In this document: positions 34,731 to 43,276 of the stretch, piece by piece
Layout: each line of letters opens with the position of its first letter
How positions within the stretch are numbered: the stretch's first letter is position 1
Source: an uncultured bacterium
Lineage (GTDB): Bacteria; Actinomycetota; Coriobacteriia; Coriobacteriales; Coriobacteriaceae
DNA length: 64,000 nt
Reading direction: 5' to 3'
Assembly (NCBI GenBank): GCA_905215505.1
Contig: CAJMPU010000009.1
Location: 1-64,000, forward strand
Notes under the pieces: generated by a model
What the model saw: the letters and a program-made list of their open reading frames with translations, nothing else
What the model was told of the DNA's origin: nothing
The model's database searches: none
Position numbers and translations under genes: made by a program

Positions 34731-34794
34731 GGTGGTCCTTTCGGGTGGGGCTGATGTGGCCGGGCGCGAGATGTCGCCGGCCGCGCTATTCAAA

Positions 34795-35271
34795 TCACAG
34801 TGCCGAGGCTTGTGCCGTCTGCATCACGCGCTGGAGCGGCACGTTATGCTCGCGGGCAAGACGGGCGCAGTCCTCGTACTCGGGCGCCGCACGCTCACTG
34901 CCGTCGGGCAGGGTGGCCACCTTGACGGCCACTTCGCCCCAAGGCGTCGCGACCTGCTCAAAACGACGCGGCAGGCAGACGCGTTCCATCACCTGGCGCC
35001 GGATGCCGTTCGTGGTGGTTTCCAAAAAGATAATCGTCTGCAGACGGTCAATGTCCTCGCGGGCGCAGATTACCTGCAGCTGCCAACCGGGGCGGCCTTT
35101 TTTGCAGTAGAGAGGCAACCAGTGCACCTCGCGGGCGCCCGCCTCGCGCAGGCGGTCCGCGGCATAGGCGAGCACCTCGGGCGACGCATCGTCGATGTCG
35201 CACTCCAGCTTGACGATAGTTTCGGGTGCATCGGTCTCGCGGGACAGCGGAGATGTACTTCCACGTTGCAT
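34795..35271 (-). CDS. LarC C-terminal domain protein (LarC2-like)
   Basis: A 158-aa protein matching only the C-terminal part of LarC, the CTP-dependent cyclometallase that inserts nickel into the pincer cofactor of lactate racemase. Recognisable stretches are IVKLECDIDDASPEVLAYAA and LETTTNGIRRQVMERVCLPR. Full LarC is about 400 aa; no LarC1 frame is found upstream, where the sequence is non-coding. In Lactobacillus larC1 and larC2 are joined by a programmed frameshift, so a stand-alone LarC2 is notable. First gene of the mazG operon. Confidence 0.75.
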   Translation of the reverse strand: MQRGSTSPLSRETDAPETIVKLECDIDDASPEVLAYAADRLREAGAREVHWLPLYCKKGRPGWQLQVICAREDIDRLQTIIFLETTTNGIRRQVMERVCLPRRFEQVATPWGEVAVKVATLPDGSERAAPEYEDCARLAREHNVPLQRVMQTAQASAL

Positions 35272-35375
35272 ACGGTCCGGATCCTTTCCGCACGGGCTCG
35301 TTTTATTCACCCAAACGCTAGCACATCGGACGTGGCACAGGCGTGACTTTCGTCCGTCGCCGCCCTCGCCCCTAT

Positions 35376-35445
35376 CCAAACATGTACGCCAGCCTCCAAA
35401 CATGTCATTTTTTGCAGCTTTTGGAGGCTGATGTACATGTTTTGG
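35376..35445. repeat. Long imperfect palindrome
   Basis: CCAAACATGTAC-CAGCCTCCAAA pairs with TTTGGAGGCTG-GTACATGTTTTGG around about 19 bases. The left arm element CCAAACATGT is repeated directly inside the loop. It lies in the gap 35272-35655 between divergent operons. The rest of that gap contains the promoter of the ABC exporter and no gene. Confidence 0.65.
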
Positions 35446-35655
35446 AGCGGGGCCGCGCACGATCAGAATTGCGCTCGCACTCCGTCCACCACAAAGTTCA
35501 CTACACTCAACAATTTTGAACTTTCTACGCAGTTCATCGGCCAAAAAATTACCCTCGGCATACTTACAGGCTGCACGATGCTACTCTAGTTGCATTTGGC
35601 TAACTAAGCGGCTGCCGAGGACCCCGACCGGCACCGTTACGGCATAGGAGGTTTC

Positions 35656-38600
35656 ATGTTCGAGAAGCGGCTCTTCTCCCTGGTTCCGCAGGCAACGCCC
35701 TACATTATGGCAAGCGTCCTGTTTAAGTGGATCGCGCTCATGGCAAACATCACGGTGATGTGGGTGCTTGCGCGCATCTTGGGCGGCATCGTCACGGACG
35801 GCCTTTCCGCCGCGCTCGCCGTCGATGCCCTCGCACAGGCGGCCTCGCCGCTCGCCGCCGCCATCATCGCGCGCGCCGCCTCCATCTACCTGGCCCAACG
35901 CGCCGGCGACAGGGCCGCGTTCGAGGCCGTCCGCCGCGTGCGCTCGCTCGTCTACGACAAGCTCACCGCACTCGGCCCCTCCTACACCGAGACCGTCCCC
36001 ACCGCCGAGGCCGTCCAGACCAGCGTCGAGGGCGCCACGCAACTCCAGGTGTACTTTGGCGGCTACCTGCCGCAGCTCTTCTTTGCCGGCTTGGCACCCA
36101 TCACGCTGTTTGTACTGCTCGTGGGCCAGGCGGGTCTTCCTGCCGCGCTGCTGCTCGCCTGCGTTCCGGTCATCCCCGTCTCCATCATGATGGTCATGCG
36201 CAACGCCAAAAAGATCGGTGCCGAGTACTGGGGCAGCTATGTCGATCTGGGCGGCATGTTCCTGGAGGCCGTGCAGGGTCTCACCACCCTTAAGGTCTAC
36301 CAGGCCGATCGCAGCTGGCACGAGCGCATCAACGCCGAGTCCGAGCGTTTCCGCACGGCGACCATGCGCCTGCTGGTGATGCAGCTGCGCTCCATTTGCG
36401 TTATGGACCTGGTCGTCTATATGGGCGCCGCGCTCGGCATTATCGTAGCCGCGCTGCAGCTCGCCACGGGCAAGATTGGCTTTGAGGCGGCCTTCCTCAT
36501 CGTCTTTCTGTCGCAGGAGTTCTTTTTGCCCATGCGCCGCCTGGGATCGCTGTTCCACACGGCCATGAACGGCATGGCCGCCTCGCGCCGCATGTTTGGC
36601 ATTTTGGATACGCCCGAGCCCGAGCGCGGCGATGTTGAGCTTGACGGTCGCGGCGATATCGAGCTCGCGGGCGTGAGCTATGCATACGGCAACCGCACGG
36701 TGCTGGACAGCGCCAGCGCGACCATTGCGCACGGCTCGCTCGTGGCACTCGTGGGCGAAAGCGGCGGCGGCAAGTCCACGCTCGCGGGGATTATCGCGGG
36801 CCGCAAGGGTGCCTACCGTGGCAGCGTTCGCATTGGCGGCGTCGAGCTGCGCGATGCCACGGCCGCCTCACTCATGCGCGCCGTCACGCTGGTGCCCACC
36901 AACGGCTACCTGTTTGCCGGCACCCTGCGCGACAACCTGCTGCTCGCCCAGCCCAACGCCACCGACGCCGAGCTTTTGCGCGCGCTCGGCCGCACGCGCG
37001 TGGCGGCCTTTGTGCAGGCCAACGGCGGGCTCGACATGGTGATTAACGAGGGCGGCACCAACCTTTCGGGTGGCCAGCGCCAGCGCGTGTGCATGGCACG
37101 CGCCCTGCTGCACGACTCGCCGATCTATGTGTTTGACGAGGCGACGAGCAACGTCGATGCCACAAGCGAAGCCGCAATCGGCGAGGTCATTGCATCGCTC
37201 GCCGGCGAGCACACCGTAATCGTGGTGGCGCATCGCCTGTCGACAATCGTGGACGCCGATCAGATTCTGGTGCTGGAGCGCGGTCGCATTGCCGAGCGCG
37301 GGACTCACGGCGAGCTCTTGGCAACCGCGGGCGCCTATGCGCGCATGTGGAACAGCCAGGAGCAGCTCTCGGCATATGCGTATGCGGAGGGTGATGCCGA
37401 GGATGCCGGCGCGGTTGAGGCTGTTGACGGCAGCACCGCCCGTACCGATGGCCTCAACGGTGCCGGCTCGTCTTCCGCTGCCGCGGTGCCTGACTCCGGC
37501 CGCGCCCGTCGCTCGGCGCCGTCCATCATGTGGCGCATGATGGGGCTCGTCCGACCGCTTGCCGGCTGGCTTGTGCTAGCCGTCGCGCTGGGCAGCATTG
37601 GCATGCTCACCGCCGCGTTCGTGCCGGCCTTTGGCGCCCTTGGCCTTATGGCCGCGCTGGGCCGCAACGCCTTGGGGCTTGGTCTTATCGTCACATGCGC
37701 GGCCTGTGCCGCCTGCGGCATCGCGCGCGGGCCGCTCCACTACGGCGAGCAGCTCTGCAACCATTACATCGCATTCCGTCTGCTCGCACACATTCGCGAC
37801 CTGGTGTTTGGCGCCCTGCGCCAGCTCGCCCCCGCCAAGCTCGAGGGCCGCGGCAAGGGCGAGCTCGTGAGCCTGGTCACCTCGGATATCGAGCTGCTCG
37901 AGGTCTTCTACGCGCACACCATCTCGCCCATTGCCATAGCTCTGGTCTGCACCGTTGTGTTTGAGGGCTTTTTGCTGGCTGTGAGCCCCGAGCTCGCGGG
38001 CATCGCGCTCGTGGCCTACGCGGTCCTGGGCGTGCTGCTGCCCCTGACCTCGGCCAAGGCATGCAGCACCACCGGCCGCCAGAGCCGCGAGGGCGCCGGT
38101 AAGCTGGGCGCCTTTGTACTCGACAGTCTGCGCGGCGCGGGCGAGACCATCCAGTTTGCCGGTGGCACCGATCGCAGCCGTGCCCTGGGCAAGCTGACCG
38201 AGCAAGTCGGCGCCGTGGACGCGCGCCTCAAGCGCCGCCAGGCGGTCAGCGAGGCCGTAGCCGATGCGCTTATTCTTGTGGCTAATCTGGTGATGCTCGG
38301 GCGTGCGCTGCAGCTGGTGGCTGCGGGAACGATTGACTTTGCCGCAGCGTTTGTCGCCGTCTTTACCTTTGTGTCGTCGTTTGGCTCGGTGATGGCCGTG
38401 AGCCGCCTGGGCGCCTCACTGCAGGAGACGCTCGCCTCGGGCGCACGCGTGCTCGATTTGCTCGACGAGCAGCCCCAGTGCGCCGAGGTCGCCGATGGAC
38501 AGAACGTTGAGTTTGCCGGCGCCGCAGCCGAGCATGTGAGCTTTAGCTATGTGGGCGGCGTGGACGCGGGCGGTGCGGGCGCCACAGAGCAGGTCGCGAA

Positions 38601-39222
38601 CGACACCGCTGCGAGTCTCATCCTCGACGACGTGACCTGCACCTTTGCGCCCGGTACCATGACCTGCATCATGGGGCGCTCGGGTTCGGGCAAGTCGACG
38701 CTGCTTAAGCTGCTCATGCGCTTTTGGGACCCCGCAGCCGGCACCATCACGGTGAGCGGCGTCGATGCCCGCCACATCAACACGGCGAGCCTGCGCAGCC
38801 ACGAGGCCTATATGACCCAGGACACGCATCTGTTCTGCGGCACCGTACGCGAGAACCTGCTGGTCGCGCACGCCAACGCCACCGATGCCGAGCTGCTCGA
38901 CGCTTGCCGCTCCGCCTCACTCACCACGCTCATCGACCGTCTGCCGCAGGGACTCGACACGCCCGTTGCCGAGCTGGGCGACTCGCTTTCGGGCGGCGAG
39001 CGCCAGCGCATCGGCCTTGCGCGCATCTTCCTCAACGACGCACCCTTCATCTTGCTCGACGAACCCACCAGCGCGCTCGATGCTCTCAACGAGGCGTCCG
39101 TGATGCAGGCAATCGACGAGCTCAAGCGCCGCGGCAAGACCATTGTGCTCGTGAGCCACCGTGCCAGCACCTGCGCGTTTGCCGATTTCTCGCTTTCGGT
39201 CGAGCACGGGAGGCTGAGCTAA
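35656..39222 (+). CDS. cydDC: Fused CydDC-type ABC exporter
   Basis: A 1188-aa protein made of two complete half-transporters. Residues about 15-315 are the first membrane domain and 330-560 the first ATPase (Walker A GESGGGKST near 367, signature LSGGQRQR near 470). A disordered linker follows. Residues about 615-910 are the second membrane domain and 930-1188 the second ATPase (GRSGSGKST near 1007, LSGGERQR near 1111). CydDC exports cysteine and glutathione and is needed for cytochrome bd assembly; fused forms occur in actinobacteria. No cydAB is in the window. It starts after AGGAGGTTTC. Confidence 0.85.
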   Translation: MFEKRLFSLVPQATPYIMASVLFKWIALMANITVMWVLARILGGIVTDGLSAALAVDALAQAASPLAAAIIARAASIYLAQRAGDRAAFEAVRRVRSLVYDKLTALGPSYTETVPTAEAVQTSVEGATQLQVYFGGYLPQLFFAGLAPITLFVLLVGQAGLPAALLLACVPVIPVSIMMVMRNAKKIGAEYWGSYVDLGGMFLEAVQGLTTLKVYQADRSWHERINAESERFRTATMRLLVMQLRSICVMDLVVYMGAALGIIVAALQLATGKIGFEAAFLIVFLSQEFFLPMRRLGSLFHTAMNGMAASRRMFGILDTPEPERGDVELDGRGDIELAGVSYAYGNRTVLDSASATIAHGSLVALVGESGGGKSTLAGIIAGRKGAYRGSVRIGGVELRDATAASLMRAVTLVPTNGYLFAGTLRDNLLLAQPNATDAELLRALGRTRVAAFVQANGGLDMVINEGGTNLSGGQRQRVCMARALLHDSPIYVFDEATSNVDATSEAAIGEVIASLAGEHTVIVVAHRLSTIVDADQILVLERGRIAERGTHGELLATAGAYARMWNSQEQLSAYAYAEGDAEDAGAVEAVDGSTARTDGLNGAGSSSAAAVPDSGRARRSAPSIMWRMMGLVRPLAGWLVLAVALGSIGMLTAAFVPAFGALGLMAALGRNALGLGLIVTCAACAACGIARGPLHYGEQLCNHYIAFRLLAHIRDLVFGALRQLAPAKLEGRGKGELVSLVTSDIELLEVFYAHTISPIAIALVCTVVFEGFLLAVSPELAGIALVAYAVLGVLLPLTSAKACSTTGRQSREGAGKLGAFVLDSLRGAGETIQFAGGTDRSRALGKLTEQVGAVDARLKRRQAVSEAVADALILVANLVMLGRALQLVAAGTIDFAAAFVAVFTFVSSFGSVMAVSRLGASLQETLASGARVLDLLDEQPQCAEVADGQNVEFAGAAAEHVSFSYVGGVDAGGAGATEQVANDTAASLILDDVTCTFAPGTMTCIMGRSGSGKSTLLKLLMRFWDPAAGTITVSGVDARHINTASLRSHEAYMTQDTHLFCGTVRENLLVAHANATDAELLDACRSASLTTLIDRLPQGLDTPVAELGDSLSGGERQRIGLARIFLNDAPFILLDEPTSALDALNEASVMQAIDELKRRGKTIVLVSHRASTCAFADFSLSVEHGRLS

Positions 39223-39641
39223 TGGCGCGCCCAGTCGACACACCGGAGCTAGCACGCAAACGTGAGCGTGAGGCCCAAATGGTGTCGCAGATGATTGCGC
39301 TGTGGTGTCGTGGGCATCATGGCGGCGGGCATGTGGTCGAACAGGCTGGCGGCGATGAGTCCGTGCGCGTGAAACTCGGCCTTCGAACCATTACGCTCTG
39401 CCCCGAATGCGCCGAGCTGCAGAAATACGCCATCGCGCGCATTGAGCACTGCCCGCACATGGGCACCAAGACATTTTGCTCGGCATGTCCTTCGCATTGT
39501 TACCGGCCTGCCATGCGCGAGAAGATCCGCGAGGTTATGCGTTGGTCGGGACCGCGTATGATCCGCTATCGCCCCATCACCGCCGTGAGACACGCGATGG
39601 TAACAGTGCAGGCCAAACGCGCGGCGGCACGAAGCAAGTAG
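39222..39641 (+). CDS. YgbA-type nitrous oxide-stimulated promoter family protein
   Basis: A 139-aa Cys-rich cytoplasmic protein. The cysteines lie in ALWCRGHHGG, TLCPECAELQKYAIARIEHC and KTFCSACPSHCYRP, the pattern of the YgbA_NO family, whose E. coli member is induced by nitric oxide under NsrR. The ATG shares one base with the exporter stop (TAATG), so translation is coupled. The pairing suggests a link between nitrosative stress and thiol or heme-enzyme upkeep. The Cys set may bind metal or an Fe-S cluster. Confidence 0.82.
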   Translation: MARPVDTPELARKREREAQMVSQMIALWCRGHHGGGHVVEQAGGDESVRVKLGLRTITLCPECAELQKYAIARIEHCPHMGTKTFCSACPSHCYRPAMREKIREVMRWSGPRMIRYRPITAVRHAMVTVQAKRAAARSK

Positions 39642-39761
39642 TCGCCGGCGCCGGCACGCGCCGCCCCGCCTTTCCACTCGATTTCGGCACCCGGCGTGCG
39701 CGGCGTGTTGAGAGCTGCACCATTACAATGGAGCGGATTCACCAAATGCAAAGGAGTCGCC

Positions 39762-40673
39762 ATGCCCGCCTGCCCGCTGGTCGATTGCCATACTCATACC
39801 TCGTTCTCGGACGGGCACGCCTCGTTCGAGGACAACGTCCGTGCCGCTGCTGCCGCCGGCTGCCGCGTCATGGTCTCGACCGACCACCTTACCCTGCCCG
39901 CCAGTATGGATGCTAACTGCGAGGTGCAGGTCGTCGAGGGCGACTTGCCGGCACATCGTTTGGCCTTTGAGGACGCCCGCAAACTCGCCGCGCAGATTGC
40001 GCCGGAGCTCACCTTTATCTACGGTTTTGAATGCGATTGGTACGAGGGCTGCGAGCCCTTGGTAGAGCACTGGTCCCAGGGCGCCGTCGTACGTCTGGGC
40101 AGCGTGCACTGGATTGGCAACCCGGGCGATATTGCGGCAGGCGCCGCGGGCACGGCAGGGACAGAGGACGTCGCGCGCCCCGATACACCCGATTCCCTTT
40201 GCGGTTGGATCGACGACGATACCAACTTGCATGTTTGGGAAAACTTAGGCGTGCGCGGCGTGTGGGAGTGCTACGTCGACGACTGGTGCCGTGCTTGCGA
40301 AAGCTCACTCAACTTTGACGCGATGGCCCATCCCGACCTGGTCATGCGCTTTTCGAAGGACGGCTTTGCACCCGACTTTGACCCCGCGCCGTTTTGGGAG
40401 CAGATGGCCGAATGCGCCCACGATACGGGTCGCCGCGTTGAGGTCTCGACCGCCGCACCGCGCAAGGGGCTCGACGATTACTACCCCGCGACCGGGCTGT
40501 TGCGCCGCTTCGCCCATGCCGAGGTGCCCATCACCTTTGGCTCGGACGCGCACCGCGCCTGCGACATCTGCTGGAACATCCGCGAGGCCCAGGCCCACGC
40601 CTACGACTGCGGCTACCGGGCCTTCGATATCCCCCACCCCACCGGCGAATGGGAATCCACGCCCCTCGCCTAA
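39762..40673 (+). CDS. hisK: PHP-family histidinol-phosphatase
   Basis: Dephosphorylates histidinol phosphate to histidinol, the step missing from the minus-strand his operon, since HisB here is dehydratase only. The 303-aa protein begins PLVDCHTHTSFSDGH, the PHP metal motif; further metal ligands lie in YGFECDWYEG, LGSVHWIG, AMAHPDLVMRF and ITFGSDAHRA. AAAGGAG precedes ATG at 39762. It converges on hisE with a REP-like repeat covering both stops. Confidence 0.85.
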   Translation: MPACPLVDCHTHTSFSDGHASFEDNVRAAAAAGCRVMVSTDHLTLPASMDANCEVQVVEGDLPAHRLAFEDARKLAAQIAPELTFIYGFECDWYEGCEPLVEHWSQGAVVRLGSVHWIGNPGDIAAGAAGTAGTEDVARPDTPDSLCGWIDDDTNLHVWENLGVRGVWECYVDDWCRACESSLNFDAMAHPDLVMRFSKDGFAPDFDPAPFWEQMAECAHDTGRRVEVSTAAPRKGLDDYYPATGLLRRFAHAEVPITFGSDAHRACDICWNIREAQAHAYDCGYRAFDIPHPTGEWESTPLA

Positions 40674-40705
40674 CTAGTCGTTTAAGAACGTCCCCAATGA
40701 CTAGT
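40674..40705. repeat. REP-like hairpin between converging genes
   Basis: ACTAGTCGTT pairs imperfectly with AATGACTAGT around TAAGAACGTCCCC. It begins right after the hisK stop and runs over the hisE stop codon, and may terminate both. It is the same family as 16952-17021. Confidence 0.75.
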
Positions 40706-41018
40706 GGCGGCGGGCGTTGAGTTCGCCGGCCAGTTCGTCGAGGGTGATGCCGTAGCGCTCGAGCGTCACGAGCAGGTGGTAGATCAGGTCGCCGGCCTCG
40801 TAGCGGATGTGATCGTGGTCGTTATCCTTGCAGGCCATGATCACCTCGCTCGCCTCCTCGGCAAGCTTCTTGAGCAGCTCGTCCTCGACGTCGGTCAGCA
40901 GACGCGCGGTATAGCTCTCCTGCGGCGATGCGTCGCGACGACTGTGAATCACCTCGGCCAGTCCCGTCAGCGTCTCACCGATGTTTCCCGGCTGCACGTT
41001 AGCTGTTCTGACTCCCAT
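40701..41018 (-). CDS. hisE: Phosphoribosyl-ATP pyrophosphohydrolase
   Basis: Second step of histidine synthesis: removes pyrophosphate from phosphoribosyl-ATP. The 105-aa all-alpha protein is MazG-like, with EDELLKKLAEEASEVIMACK and RYEAGDLIYHLLVTLERYG supplying the metal-binding acidic residues. It is the last gene of the his operon; hisI is separate, not fused as in enterobacteria. GAGAGGAAATAACC precedes the ATG. Confidence 0.93.
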   Translation of the reverse strand: MGVRTANVQPGNIGETLTGLAEVIHSRRDASPQESYTARLLTDVEDELLKKLAEEASEVIMACKDNDHDHIRYEAGDLIYHLLVTLERYGITLDELAGELNARRH

Positions 41019-41033
41019 GGTTATTTCCTCTCG

Positions 41034-41261
41034 TTACTGCAGCGTAAAGTAGGTACCGGCCTCATCGAACCGAGGCTTTGCGCCCTTTTTCTCAAAGAAC
41101 TCGACGATGACGGCATGGGCCTCATCGAGCCTTTCCTTCTCGGCCTCGAGCCAAAGCGACTGCGCCCCGCAGGCATCAGTCAGGTGCACGCGGCATGGCA
41201 CGCCCGCGCGGAGGAGCTCGGTGTTGCATTCGGCGACCTCGAACGGCGTCACGACTTTCAT
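41034..41261 (-). CDS. Small conserved-type protein inside the his operon
   Basis: A 75-aa protein between hisI and hisE, overlapping the hisI stop by 4 bases (ATGA). The core reads VPCRVHLTDACGAQSLWLE, reminiscent of small proteins with an R/T-DAC-G-QS motif, a match made from memory only. The overlap means it is translationally coupled to hisI. A role in histidine synthesis is possible but unproven. Confidence 0.65.
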   Translation of the reverse strand: MKVVTPFEVAECNTELLRAGVPCRVHLTDACGAQSLWLEAEKERLDEAHAVIVEFFEKKGAKPRFDEAGTYFTLQ

Positions 41262-41599
41262 CGCACTCCCCCTTCCACGCGCTTAAAGAAGCAGGTACGG
41301 TTGCCGGTATGGCAGGCCGGGCCCGGTGAGTCCACCTTGACCAGCAGCGTATCGCTATCGCAGTCGGCCCAGAGCTCCTTGACCTCCTGCATGTTGCCAC
41401 TCGTCGCGCCCTTGTTCCAGAGCTCCTGACGGCTGCGACTCCAAAACCACGTGGTCCCGGTCTTGAGCGTCAGCCCCACCGATTCCTCGTTCATCCAAGC
41501 AACCATAAGCACCTCACCGGTGTCATGCTGCTGAACCACGCAAGGAATCAGCCCGCGGGCGTCGTATTTAAGCTCGGTAGCATTTATTACCTCAGTCAT
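41258..41599 (-). CDS. hisI: Phosphoribosyl-AMP cyclohydrolase
   Basis: Third step of histidine synthesis: opens the adenine ring of phosphoribosyl-AMP. The 113-aa zinc enzyme shows LMVAWMNEESVGLTLKTG, WFWSRSRQELWNKG, the metal-binding DCDSDTLLVKVD and ACHTGNRTCFFK. ATG at 41599 is preferred over the adjacent ATG at 41602 because GGGAG is then five bases away. An ERIC-like repeat separates it from hisF. Confidence 0.93.
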   Translation of the reverse strand: MTEVINATELKYDARGLIPCVVQQHDTGEVLMVAWMNEESVGLTLKTGTTWFWSRSRQELWNKGATSGNMQEVKELWADCDSDTLLVKVDSPGPACHTGNRTCFFKRVEGGVR

Positions 41600-41628
41600 C
41601 ATTTCTCCCAAGTAACAAACGAAATCCC

Positions 41629-41744
41629 ACAGGTCGGCGAGGGTTGTCCAGGTGCCGCAGGTTGCCGCGAAAGAGGAGCGACGCGTACTTTGGTACGCGA
41701 GCGACGGTTTGAGCGGCAAGATGCGGTGCCTGGGCAAGCCGCAG
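41629..41744. repeat. ERIC-like palindromic repeat, copy 3, within the his operon
   Basis: This 116-base element is nearly identical to 14280-14395. It begins 2 bases after the hisF stop on the minus strand and ends 29 bases before hisI, so it is transcribed inside the operon. Helices are GGTTGTCCA / TGGGCAAGCC, TTGCCG / CGGCAA and GCGTAC / GTACGC. Confidence 0.85.
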
Positions 41745-41746
41745 CA

Positions 41747-42529
41747 CTAGAAGTCCAGCCTCACAGGGATGCCTTGGCTGGCCATATACTCCTTCACCTG
41801 GCGAATGCTGAAAGTTCCAAAGTGAAAGACGCTGGCCGCCAGCACGGCATCGGCCTCGCCCTCGATCACGCCCTCGGCAAAATGCTCGAGCGTGCCCACG
41901 CCGCCGCTTGCGATCACCGGGATCGGCACCGCGCGCGCCACGGCGCGGGTGAGTGCCAGGTCGAAGCCAGCCTTGGTGCCGTCGCGATCCATGCTGGTGA
42001 GCAAGATCTCACCGGCGCCGCGACGAGCCGCTTCCTCGGCCCACGCCACCGCATCGATACCCGTGGCGTTGCGACCGCCCGCCGTGAAGACCTCCCACTT
42101 GTCGGCATCCGGCTGACCGGGCAGGCCCACGCGCTTGGCATCAATCGCCACGACCACGGCCTGGCTGCCAAACGCCGCGGCGGCCTGGCTGACCAGCGAC
42201 GGATCGCGCACGGCCGCCGAGTTGAGCGACACCTTGTCGGCGCCGGCGGCAACCATGGTACGCATGCCCGCCAGGTCGCGAAAGCCGCCGCCCACGGTAT
42301 AGGGAATGGCGAGCTCCTCGGCCGCATGCGCCGCCATCTCGATGGTCGTCGCACGGTTGTCGCTCGTGGCAGTAATGTCCAGGAAGACGACCTCGTCCGC
42401 GCCCTCGCGGTCGTAGGCGCGGGCCAGTTCCACCGGATCGCCCGCATCGCGCAAGCTCACAAAGTTAACTCCCTTGACCACGCGGCCGTCCTTGACGTCC
42501 AGACAGGGAATTACGCGCTTGGTAAGCAT
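41747..42529 (-). CDS. hisF: Imidazole glycerol phosphate synthase, cyclase subunit
   Basis: Together with HisH converts PRFAR and glutamine-derived ammonia to IGP and AICAR. The 260-aa (beta/alpha)8 barrel begins TKRVIPCLDVKDGRVVKGVNF with catalytic Asp near residue 11; the second catalytic Asp is in LLTSMDRDGTKAGFD. Phosphate-binding loops TVGGGFRD and IASGGVGTLEH are visible. It starts 3 bases after hisA ends. AICAR released here is consumed by PurH, also in the window. Confidence 0.97.
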   Translation of the reverse strand: MLTKRVIPCLDVKDGRVVKGVNFVSLRDAGDPVELARAYDREGADEVVFLDITATSDNRATTIEMAAHAAEELAIPYTVGGGFRDLAGMRTMVAAGADKVSLNSAAVRDPSLVSQAAAAFGSQAVVVAIDAKRVGLPGQPDADKWEVFTAGGRNATGIDAVAWAEEAARRGAGEILLTSMDRDGTKAGFDLALTRAVARAVPIPVIASGGVGTLEHFAEGVIEGEADAVLAASVFHFGTFSIRQVKEYMASQGIPVRLDF

Positions 42530-42532
42530 GGG

Positions 42533-43276
42533 CTACTCCTCCCCTCGGGCGGCGGCCAGCGCCTGGGCCAGCGTAAAGTTGCCCTCGTAGAGCGCACGGC
42601 CGGTAATGGCGCCTTCAATCGCGCCCTCACCCACCGCGGCCAGTGCGCGGATGTCGTCGAGCGTCGAGATGCCGCCCGAAGCCACGACGGGAAAGCCCGC
42701 GACCTCGGCCACATGGCGATACGCCGCCACATCGATACCCGTCTGCATGCCATCGCGCGCGATGTCGGTATACACCAGATGCTTAAAGCCCAGCTCGGAA
42801 AGCTGCGCCACGGCATCGTCGAGCACCACACCTGCGCCGTCGCGCCAGCCGTTCACCTTGACCTGACCGTCGCGCGCGGCGATGTCTGCCACCAGCAACT
42901 CGCCAAAGCCTTGGGCTGCCACTTCGGCAAAACCCGGCTCGGTCACCAGCACGGTGCCCAGCGCGATACGGCATGCGCCGTAGCCTGCCAACTCGTCGAT
43001 GCGCGCAAGCGAGCGGACGCCGCCGCCCACGTCCACGGACAGACCGTCGACGCCGCAGATGGCCTTAATCGCCGCCGAGTTGGCAGCGCGTGCGCCCTCG
43101 TCCTCGCCAAAGGCAGCGGACAGGTCGACGACGTGCACCCAGCTCGCGCCCTGTTCGGCAAACGAGCGGGCAACGGCCACGGGGTCGTCGGAATATACCT
43201 TGCAGCGGCTGCGGTCACCGCGCTCCAGGCGCACGACCTTGCCGCCAATCAGATCGATTGCGGGAAACAGGATCAT
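42533..43276 (-). CDS. hisA: ProFAR isomerase
   Basis: Isomerises the aminoaldose ProFAR to PRFAR. The 247-aa barrel begins LFPAIDLIGGKVVRLERGD with the catalytic Asp, and the second catalytic Asp is in VYTDIARDGMQTG. VDVGGGVRSLARID and VASGGISTLDDIRAL are phosphate loops. In some actinobacteria the enzyme is bifunctional PriA (also TrpF), which sequence reading alone cannot settle. It overlaps the hisH end by 4 bases. Confidence 0.93.
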   Translation of the reverse strand: MILFPAIDLIGGKVVRLERGDRSRCKVYSDDPVAVARSFAEQGASWVHVVDLSAAFGEDEGARAANSAAIKAICGVDGLSVDVGGGVRSLARIDELAGYGACRIALGTVLVTEPGFAEVAAQGFGELLVADIAARDGQVKVNGWRDGAGVVLDDAVAQLSELGFKHLVYTDIARDGMQTGIDVAAYRHVAEVAGFPVVASGGISTLDDIRALAAVGEGAIEGAITGRALYEGNFTLAQALAAARGEE

